A stretch of DNA of 10,900 bases. Origin: Spirochaetia bacterium (lineage in GTDB: Bacteria > Spirochaetota > Spirochaetia > Treponematales > Breznakiellaceae). Numbering within the stretch: position 1 is the first letter of the stretch; each line of letters opens with the position of its first letter. Position numbers and translations under genes: made by a program. Shown piece after piece: positions 7,001 through 10,900 of this stretch. The DNA lies in contig BNVA01000054.1 of the NCBI GenBank assembly GCA_025997755.1, forward strand, positions 1 to 10,900. Direction: 5' to 3'. Below the pieces are notes generated by a model. That model did not search any database, was not told the DNA's origin, and saw nothing but the letters and a program-made list of their open reading frames with translations.

Positions 7001-7058
7001 CTATAGACAGGGCGCTGCAAACAAAGCAAAATACCGCTAAAGATCTCAAAAATTTCAT
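4026..7058 (-). CDS. Large modular lipoprotein: four tandem ~93-residue repeats plus C-terminal glycine-rich (ALK/LTK-GRD-like) domain
   Basis: The 1010-residue protein starts with ATG at 7056-7058 behind a perfect AGGAGG (RC of 7064-7069) five bases upstream. Residues 1-22 are a lipoprotein signal peptide ending IVGC (acylated C22), followed by an acidic, glycine-rich tether. Residues about 40-300 are of unknown, beta-looking fold. Residues 309-672 comprise four repeats with a 92-93 residue period, each opening [VIL]NKxxL and ending near F-N/K-xx-K/A-xx-G; they resemble three-helix FIVAR-like spacer modules. A proline-rich linker (TRPAPPPGG) leads to residues 735-1007, a glycine-rich domain opening ITWTVPRDGFYRITLWGAQGG and containing GGGGATDVRLNG and LMVAAGGGGAA, as in bacterial proteins of the ALK/LTK glycine-rich family. 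The inferred role is a surface-exposed adhesin or binding protein held off the membrane by the repeats. No catalytic motif is seen. It is monocistronic with its own terminator. Confidence 0.85.
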   Translation of the reverse strand: MKFLRSLAVFCFVCSALSIVGCDSGIGNGEAETGTDSGPVIKPLVNGIVAEYDASQIFVEYITPAAHYETIAGFRADFYAVTFKDNHIEVSFLSNEAYKLYSDTLTEIRANSAPQGNGEGGGTAGSVEEIAGVEPDDEVLAALTLAFPRDGDKFTFEKWYVDGKYTGKITIKTNAVPATGIEVSGAIDLSTVKTTANRITFFTQELIVSSINSLVVVRGPGAANFSFTESEPYFDPYARVSVVSVYGKITKGGYVVTQLEYVYNEFGAADNIVPVNEYEFTVSDPIILEVARIQKLYITVSREAAIGVINKYNLEQAIFGAYSEKNSVLSSDSAANTPSGTKFASSGAFSELNTAIFTALNVKYDNAAPQSEVDWTVEMLNAAANKFKTAAANTGIKLGSTLNKTALMSELLQAQSTKFCVVKANSGDTVPVGTFYASQSAFTDLDNAITDAEPVKNDVDEVDQNNVNTQTDALLSAIAAFNSAKNEGAKAGDLNKWVLETVLKNARQAKTGVVIATAATQVDVGTKWVTTQNISDLNSVFEDADSTYRGSTDQTSIIASANTLKAAIAVFNGQKQDGQKAIVGELVNKSALLTALNNSTIAKTGIFTDTDGKNTPMGRYWVTSAEMNTFNTAISAAEAVYRDPNATQTAVNSQVTALNAAITAFNNAKKEGLKDTRPAPPPGGFDGITPEEIVFNLNNIVGTDIVSDTRFDPPAIGSARTTLAQLVPSFEISEEVGIITWTVPRDGFYRITLWGAQGGNVLTGTAGGGNYDTGRGGMGAKTSGVIYLYKDQILSFHLGGQGRGSILEHAAVGFIRSGFNGGGKGGVGFTSNYPDGAGGGGATDVRLNGVRLMVAAGGGGAAQGASGRLDPIQGGAGGNYKSEATVKARSGDSVIVPGVDPAVNTPSGHTLQNWIGENGRPKRSSDGGHFEGNAGAGGGYYGGYANQTTNVGSGSGGSSYVSGYNYTGNYVSKYPKAKVSDLYYTFTDVVMTPGVEKGNGNIKVEYLPVN
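4038..4856 (-). other. Glycine-rich C-terminal domain of the lipoprotein
   Basis: This covers residues about 735-1007. The opening strand (VPRDGFYRITLWGAQGG), the middle GGGGATDVR motif, the LMVAAGGGGA strand and the closing NGNIKVEYLP match the layout of the ALK_LTK_GRD-type fold, in which Gly-X-Y segments pack as polyglycine II helices. In animals this fold is in receptor ectodomains; bacterial copies are usually at the C-terminus of surface proteins. The ligand is unknown. Confidence 0.6.
5043..5300 (-). repeat. Protein-level tandem repeat 4 (FIVAR-like)
   Basis: Residues 587-672. It opens VNKSALLTAL, then AKTGIF, PMGRYWVTSAEMNTFNTAI, and ends LNAAITAFNNAKKEG. It is followed directly by the proline-rich linker. 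Confidence 0.75.
5325..5579 (-). repeat. Protein-level tandem repeat 3 (FIVAR-like)
   Basis: Residues 494-578. It opens LNKWVLETVL, then AKTGVV, DVGTKWVTTQNISDLNSVF, and ends LKAAIAVFNGQKQDG. Confidence 0.75.
5595..5855 (-). repeat. Protein-level tandem repeat 2 (FIVAR-like)
   Basis: Residues 402-488. It opens LNKTALMSEL, has PVGTFYASQSAFTDLDNAI in the middle, and ends LLSAIAAFNSAKNEG. Confidence 0.75.
5877..6134 (-). repeat. Protein-level tandem repeat 1 (FIVAR-like)
   Basis: Residues 309-394. It opens INKYNLEQAI, has PSGTKFASSGAFSELNTAI in the middle, and ends with NKFKTAAANTG. It is the most diverged copy at its C-terminal end. Confidence 0.7.
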
Positions 7059-7230
7059 AATTGCCTCCTATATTTGCGAATTAATTAGCAATTCCCTAAA
7101 CATCAAAGCTATACTTAAATTTAAAAAAAGCTAGATAGTCACATTATATTATAGAAAATACAAATATAAATAATTAAAGGCAAACGAAAAATGAAATCCG
7201 AAAAATCCGCTGTTCCGCTGTCCGCAAGCC
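7059..7230. other. AT-rich intergenic region upstream of the lipoprotein gene
   Basis: This holds the AGGAGG ribosome site of the lipoprotein gene (RC of 7064-7069) and presumably its promoter; on the minus strand TTGATG and TAATTC, 17 bp apart, are a weak candidate. A short direct repeat of CCGCTGT occurs near 7207-7222. Nothing else is recognised. Confidence 0.4.
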
Positions 7231-7260
7231 TTGACAAAATATGAAAATATATGTATTTTG
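7231..7260 (+). promoter_or_regulatory. Promoter and putative autoregulatory operator of the toxin-antitoxin pair
   Basis: TTGACA (7231-7236) and TATTTT (7254-7259), 17 bp apart, form a plausible sigma70 promoter about 25 bp before the antitoxin start. A perfect 7-bp inverted repeat, CAAAATA (7235-7241) and TATTTTG (7254-7260), spans the spacer and -10. Type II antitoxins of the ribbon-helix-helix class normally repress their own operon by binding such palindromes, so this is the likely operator. Confidence 0.5.
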
Positions 7261-7281
7261 TATGCAAGGGAGTCTGATAGT

Positions 7282-7527
7282 ATGCCATTATTACAGGTAA
7301 GAGATTTTCCGAAAGATATTTATGAAAAAATAGGTATGGCAGCGGAAAAAGAACATAGAACCATTGCCCAGCAGACAATCGTTCTAATAAAAAAGAGCTT
7401 AAATCAAGAGGAATCCGGCAAAGAACGGAGGAGACAGCTTATAGAAAAATGCAATTTGCGGATTATTCCCGATGAAGTAAAAGCAATAGATGCCGCAAAA
7501 CTCATCAGGGAGGACAGAGAACGATGA
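7282..7527 (+). CDS. Ribbon-helix-helix antitoxin (FitA/VapB-type)
   Basis: The 81-residue protein has an N-terminal strand LLQVRDFP followed by two helices (DIYEKIGMAAEKE, then TIAQQTIVLIKKSL), the ribbon-helix-helix layout of FitA-like antitoxins. The charged C-terminal tail (about residues 50-81, KERRRQLIEKC through IREDRER) would wrap the toxin. The frame is open upstream to a TTG at 7231, but the ATG at 7282 is preferred: AAGGGAG lies nine bases upstream and the upstream codons overlap the -35. Its stop overlaps the toxin start by four bases (ATGA), giving translational coupling. It is expected to neutralise the toxin and repress the operon. Confidence 0.8.
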   Translation: MPLLQVRDFPKDIYEKIGMAAEKEHRTIAQQTIVLIKKSLNQEESGKERRRQLIEKCNLRIIPDEVKAIDAAKLIREDRER

Positions 7528-7922
7528 TTGCAGTTATTGATGTAAGCGGTATTGCACAAGTATTGTTTCAGACATCGAAAAGGGATAAGTTTGAAACTAT
7601 TTTGAGGGATGCGGAATATGTTTTAGCCCCTGATTTATATGTAACTGAATTATCAAATACATTGTGGAAATATAGCACCAAAGGAATATATACATCAGAA
7701 GAATGTACGCAATTTATAGAAGATGGATTAAATTATGTAGATGAATACATAATTTCAAAAGATATATGGAAGGAAGCATTTGTAGAAGGTGTGAAAAATA
7801 AACATTCAGTTTATGATATGTTTTATGCAGTAATAGCGCGCAGGAATGATGGTATATTAATAACTAATGATTTGCAATTGATAAAAATTTGTAAAAAACT
7901 AAATATAAAATATTGTTATTAA
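7524..7922 (+). CDS. vapC: PIN-domain toxin, VapC/FitB-type ribonuclease
   Basis: The 132-residue single PIN domain has all four acidic metal-binding positions: D6 (VIDVSG), E42 (VTELSN), D98 (VYDMFYAV) and D116 (TNDLQL). Family knowledge: VapC toxins are Mg2+-dependent endoribonucleases, often cleaving tRNA or rRNA, and are inhibited by the antitoxin encoded just upstream. The gene is visibly more AT-rich than its neighbours, which fits horizontal acquisition. It ends 13 bp short of the convergent glycosyltransferase stop, with no terminator in the gap. The catalytic set is complete, so I read it as intact. Confidence 0.85.
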   Translation: MIAVIDVSGIAQVLFQTSKRDKFETILRDAEYVLAPDLYVTELSNTLWKYSTKGIYTSEECTQFIEDGLNYVDEYIISKDIWKEAFVEGVKNKHSVYDMFYAVIARRNDGILITNDLQLIKICKKLNIKYCY

Positions 7923-7935
7923 AAATGAAACGCGC

Positions 7936-8997
7936 TTACAAATTCTCCGTAATTGTTTTAAATGTTTTGTCAAAAGTGTATTTTGTTTTTAGATCGTGCG
8001 GGAGCGTAATATGCTCCGGTGGTTTGTTTAGCAGCATTGATAAGAGTTTTTCTTTTAAATCGGTAGAATCACCTGTTTTGAAAAACTCAACGGGGTAACC
8101 CGCATATATCTCTTTTAGAACAGGAATATCGGAGATTAGCGCCTTTGTTCCCAAAACAAGCGCCTCAAGCGGCGGCAGGCAGAAGCCTTCGTACAGTGTG
8201 GGCTGTACTAAAAGCGCCGCTTCCGAAAGAAGCTGCATAAGTTTTGTATCAGAAATAAAACCGGTGAATTCAACAACGGAAGGATCGACATTTTCTAATA
8301 ATGCGAGAGATTCTGTGTCCTGCGATCTAAAATTGTTTTTCTCTCCCACTATGATAAGTTTATGCTTGAGTCCGGCGGCGCGGGCTTCAAAAAAAGCGTC
8401 CAAGAGGCACCACAGCCCTTTGTGCCTTTTTATGTTGCCTATAAAAATTATTGTTTCTTTTTTATGAATATTTGATGTATCGAAATTTAAAAAATGCGGC
8501 TGTATAGCGCTGTGAGTTACGACAATAGGAACTTTGTTTCCTAAAAAATACTGTATACGTGTTTTTGAAAACTCCGACACGGTAAAAATTTTTTTTGAAT
8601 ATTTGTATGCGCGTTTGTAGCAGAACATACGCGCCGCAAGTCCGGGCTTTGATGTGATTTCCGGCATATCAGGAAAAATAATGTCGTGGATAGTTGTGTA
8701 AATAGGAACTTTTATTCCCGGCGGAATATTAAAATACGGTGAATAATAAATATCACCGGAATTTATTTTTTTTATTATTGTTTTTGGAAATACGATTATT
8801 TCTTTTGTAGAAAAAGGTTTAAGAAAGCAGTCAAGTATTGTAACATTTGCCTTTTCTTTTACAAAACCTTCAAGCCTGTCTTTGCTGCCTATAATAAAAA
8901 ACTTATGCGCTGTACTTAAAAAGTAGGGCAGACATTCCCTAATGTAAACGCCTATGCCGCTTGCATCCAACATTCTGCAATCAATGGTTATAGTCAC
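7936..8997 (-). CDS. Glycosyltransferase, GT-B fold, family 4 (group 1) type
   Basis: The 353-residue cytoplasmic or membrane-associated enzyme is expected to transfer a sugar from a nucleotide-sugar to a surface glycan or lipid. The N-terminus (ITIDCRML, SGIGVYIREC) is the usual acceptor-domain start, IHDIIFPDMPE (103-113) is common in mannosyl- or rhamnosyl-type members, and IFTVSEFSKTRI (137-148) follows. The donor domain has FIGNIKRHKGL (185-195) and the retaining-enzyme EX7E motif, E270-GFCLPPL-E278. The start is GTG at 8995-8997; stop codons lie a few codons upstream in frame and the first ATG is already at residue 9, inside conserved sequence. No Shine-Dalgarno is visible, but a TATAAT lies seven bases upstream, so a leaderless message is possible. 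No other glycan genes adjoin it, and donor and acceptor are unknown. Confidence 0.85.
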   Translation of the reverse strand: MTITIDCRMLDASGIGVYIRECLPYFLSTAHKFFIIGSKDRLEGFVKEKANVTILDCFLKPFSTKEIIVFPKTIIKKINSGDIYYSPYFNIPPGIKVPIYTTIHDIIFPDMPEITSKPGLAARMFCYKRAYKYSKKIFTVSEFSKTRIQYFLGNKVPIVVTHSAIQPHFLNFDTSNIHKKETIIFIGNIKRHKGLWCLLDAFFEARAAGLKHKLIIVGEKNNFRSQDTESLALLENVDPSVVEFTGFISDTKLMQLLSEAALLVQPTLYEGFCLPPLEALVLGTKALISDIPVLKEIYAGYPVEFFKTGDSTDLKEKLLSMLLNKPPEHITLPHDLKTKYTFDKTFKTITENL

Positions 8998-9000
8998 AAA

Positions 9001-9010
9001 TATAATTATA
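9001..9010. promoter_or_regulatory. Palindromic shared -10 element between divergent genes
   Basis: TATAATTATA is its own reverse complement and so offers TATAAT on both strands: plus at 9001-9006 (toward tag) and minus at 9005-9010 (toward the glycosyltransferase). The minus hexamer ends seven bases before the GTG start and the plus hexamer 13 bases before the first tag ATG, so both messages would have little or no leader. No good -35 is seen on either side. Confidence 0.4.
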
Positions 9011-9019
9011 TATTACTAT

Positions 9020-9610
9020 ATGATTATGGAAAAGGTAAGGTGCCCGTGGTGTGCGGGCGATGAGTTATATATAAAGTACCATGATGAAGAATGGGGGGTG
9101 CCGCTTAAAGATTCAAAAAAACTCTTTGAATTTTTGATTTTGGACGGCGCTCAAGCGGGACTTTCCTGGATTACTATTCTTAAACGGCGGGATGGTTATA
9201 GAGCCGCATTCGATAACATGGAGCCTGAAAGTATTGCACACTGGACGAATAAAGATATTGAAAGGGTAATGCTGGACAGCCGCATTATACGCAATAAAAT
9301 GAAAATTGAATCCGTGGTAAGAAATGCAAAGTCATATTTAAAGATGGCGGACAGGGGCATTGATTTTTCAAATTGGCTTTGGGATTGGGTGGATGGAAAA
9401 CCAATAGTAAACAATTTTAAAACCCTTGATGAAGTTCCCGCATCAACGCCGCTTTCCGAAAAAATTTGCCGCGAATTAAAATCAAAGGGATTTAATTTTG
9501 TAGGACCTACGATTATCTATGCTTTTATGCAAGCGGCAGGTCTTGTAAACGATCATCTTACAAGCTGCTGCCGCCATGATGAAATTATAAGGTCGGGTCT
9601 ACCCATTTGA
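9020..9610 (+). CDS. tag: DNA-3-methyladenine glycosylase I
   Basis: The frame gives 196 residues from the ATG at 9020, or 194 from the ATG at 9026, which aligns better with the short N-terminus of E. coli Tag (187 residues). Numbering from 9026, the zinc ligands are conserved: C6 (VRCPWC), H19 (KYHDEEWG), H177 and C181 (NDHLTSCC). AQAGLSWITILKRR and KGFNFVGPTIIYAFMQAAG are the other family blocks. The enzyme excises 3-methyladenine from alkylated DNA, starting base-excision repair. The position of E. coli Glu38, which contacts the base, is D40 here (ILDGAQAG); I do not know whether this changes specificity. No Shine-Dalgarno precedes either ATG. The end overlaps the convergent glycine-rich gene by 26 bp. 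Confidence 0.93.
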   Translation: MIMEKVRCPWCAGDELYIKYHDEEWGVPLKDSKKLFEFLILDGAQAGLSWITILKRRDGYRAAFDNMEPESIAHWTNKDIERVMLDSRIIRNKMKIESVVRNAKSYLKMADRGIDFSNWLWDWVDGKPIVNNFKTLDEVPASTPLSEKICRELKSKGFNFVGPTIIYAFMQAAGLVNDHLTSCCRHDEIIRSGLPI

Positions 9611-10900
9611 ACCATACTGCCACTATGCCGCTGCCGCCCCGGTAGCCGCCTCCGCCCGCGCCGCCACCACCACCACCGCCGGTACTATTAACGCCAGCTA
9701 CTTTCATAATACCGCCGCCGTGACTTGATGTACCGCTGGTAGTATGGTCGCCGCCTGCGCCGCCGCCCGCATAAGCGCCGATATTGCCAACTATGCTGAT
9801 GTTCTTACCGATACCCGCGTTTTGCGCATTACCTGCGCCACCTGCACCGCCGCCGCCGCCGCCTCGCCAACCCTGCCCCGCACCGGCAGTGTTACCTTGA
9901 GAAGCAAGTCCCGCGCCGCCAGGAGAAGCGCCAGCGCCGCCGCCGGAACCACCTGGGTTACCGTTGTTAGTGTAAACAGTGCCAATATGGTTTCCGCCTC
10001 CGCCTCCGCCTCGTGCAAGTAAGCCGTTTGAAACCTGAGACCATGTTACTCCATTATCCGTGCTTGTACTCCACGAAGTAGGACTAGAACCGGGTGTTCC
10101 GGTACCGAAATATGAATGGTTTCCGTTGTAGCCGTGCCTTGAATTTTCTTCTTGAGCCTGACAGCCTGCGCCGCCGTTTCCAACAATTACGGAATATGTG
10201 CCTGCCACGCGAAGGCTAAAATCTTCGTCGTAGATTAAGCCTCCTCCGCCTCCACCTCCGCCCGGCCAACTAGCGTTAGCCGACCACCCGCCGCCGCCAC
10301 CGCCTGCGACAATCAAAATTGAAGCATGCTCCGGCAATTCGGCGTTTGGTACAAATGCCAGATTATAGGAGCTATTAGCGCCTGTTAATGCGCCTTCGTA
10401 AAGGAACCTGTGAATTTCGTACCAAGCAGTGCCTCCCTGATTGATATAGGTTATATTACCGCCCGTTGCCATATTATCCTGAGGCATACCCGCCGCATAG
10501 CTCAATCTAAGAATATAGTCTTTTTTGAATTCAACGCCGTTAATTGTTTTTTTAACGCTTACGGTTTGTGTTGTTTTTGATGCATTAAGACCGCTCATCA
10601 AAGCCGCAGGGGCAAAGCTCACCTGTGCGCTTACATCTGTAGGCGTTGCCGCGGTTGTTATTACAGCATTCGGCACCGATATGTCCTGTGTGTCGATTTT
10701 TGCTAAATCCTGATAGAAGCTTATGCCCGAATTTTCTAAATGGAAATCCGAAAGCGAAAGATCGGGCAAGCGTACAATTTTAAGCGTGTAGATTTTTACG
10801 GTTATTCCGTTTTCGGCGCTTACTGTTATTGTAAATGTTCTTTCAATGCCTATCTCAAATTCTAATTCCGTGAATAAGTCAACTGGATTTTCATCTTCGC
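9585..10900 (-). CDS. Cadherin-like and glycine-rich surface-type protein, N-terminus beyond window edge
   Basis: The frame is open to the right edge, giving 437 visible residues; the true start lies outside the window. The first visible part (FTITVSAENGITVKIYTLKI) matches the end of a cadherin-like beta-sandwich repeat, and a second similar unit follows (ISVPNAVITTAATPTDV through DYILRLSY). A short adapter (GGTAWYEIHRFLYEGALTG) leads into a very glycine-rich domain of about 240 residues, opening ASILIVAGGGGGG and closing GGSGIVAVWFKW. This is the layout of the Gly_rich_2-type domain of tail-fibre-like and surface proteins. The glycine tracts use mixed GGC, GGT and GGA codons and make this stretch far richer in GC than its surroundings. 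An extracellular role is inferred; whether a signal peptide or lipobox exists cannot be seen. The 3' end overlaps tag and no terminator is visible. Confidence 0.8.
   Translation of the reverse strand, partial: EDENPVDLFTELEFEIGIERTFTITVSAENGITVKIYTLKIVRLPDLSLSDFHLENSGISFYQDLAKIDTQDISVPNAVITTAATPTDVSAQVSFAPAALMSGLNASKTTQTVSVKKTINGVEFKKDYILRLSYAAGMPQDNMATGGNITYINQGGTAWYEIHRFLYEGALTGANSSYNLAFVPNAELPEHASILIVAGGGGGGWSANASWPGGGGGGGGLIYDEDFSLRVAGTYSVIVGNGGAGCQAQEENSRHGYNGNHSYFGTGTPGSSPTSWSTSTDNGVTWSQVSNGLLARGGGGGGNHIGTVYTNNGNPGGSGGGAGASPGGAGLASQGNTAGAGQGWRGGGGGGAGGAGNAQNAGIGKNISIVGNIGAYAGGGAGGDHTTSGTSSHGGGIMKVAGVNSTGGGGGGGAGGGGYRGGSGIVAVWFKWVDPTL

Noticed and set aside
7231..7281. N-terminal extension of the antitoxin from the TTG at 7231
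   Set aside because: The TTG is part of the -35 hexamer and lacks a ribosome site; the ATG at 7282 has one and begins the conserved fold.
7139..7378. Minus-strand hydrophobic ORF upstream of the lipoprotein gene
   Set aside because: It is antisense to the antitoxin start, and its hydrophobic look comes from AT-rich DNA.
9791..10018. Plus- and minus-strand alanine-rich ORFs in the glycine-rich region
   Set aside because: These are frame shadows of GGC/GCC triplet runs encoding polyglycine on the minus strand.
9612..10320. GCC/GCCGCC runs considered as a DNA repeat array or CRISPR-like structure
   Set aside because: There is no constant spacing or unique spacers; the pattern is fully explained by glycine codons of the minus-strand gene.

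Overview
The window reads as a chromosomal segment of a Gram-negative-type (diderm) bacterium. A spirochaete of the Treponema group is the best guess. The reasons are a periplasmic SurA-like chaperone, a periplasmic TPR/SPOR protein, a large outer-surface-style lipoprotein with a spirochaete-like relaxed lipobox, glycine-rich surface proteins, and tRNA genes without an encoded CCA end. This assignment is inference from protein style; no rRNA or other clear phylogenetic marker is present.

Layout. Positions 1-847 (minus) hold the N-terminal part of a secreted SurA/parvulin-type peptidyl-prolyl isomerase that runs off the left edge. Positions 1107-2484 (minus) hold an overlapping ABC-transporter pair, a MetN-type ATPase and a MetI-type permease, with no substrate-binding protein in the window. 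A divergent gene at 2624-3640 (plus) encodes an exported TPR/SPOR-domain protein. Two tRNA genes follow, Gly-GCC and Leu-UAG, behind a good sigma70-type promoter. A rho-independent terminator then separates them from a convergent 1010-residue lipoprotein gene (4026-7058, minus). That lipoprotein has an N-terminal region of unknown fold, four tandem repeats of about 93 residues, a proline-rich linker and a C-terminal glycine-rich domain of the ALK/LTK-GRD type.

Positions 7282-7922 (plus) carry an AT-rich type II toxin-antitoxin pair: a ribbon-helix-helix antitoxin and a PIN-domain toxin, with a likely operator over the promoter. Next is a minus-strand family-4-type glycosyltransferase (7936-8997, GTG start). 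Only 22 bp separate it from the divergent gene for DNA-3-methyladenine glycosylase I (tag). Finally, a minus-strand gene entering from the right edge encodes a second surface-type protein with cadherin-like beta-sandwich segments and a very glycine-rich C-terminal domain. Its 3' end overlaps the 3' end of tag.

How the parts relate. The only clear operons are metN-metI and the toxin-antitoxin pair. The two glycine-rich proteins belong to different domain families but share a plausible extracellular role. The remaining genes (envelope chaperone, SPOR protein, glycosyltransferase, base-excision repair enzyme, tRNAs) look like ordinary housekeeping or envelope genes placed side by side. I see no IS element, integrase, CRISPR array or multi-gene defence system. 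The most noteworthy items are the modular lipoprotein, a tRNA-Gly with C in place of the nearly universal U55, and the palindromic back-to-back -10 between the glycosyltransferase and tag.
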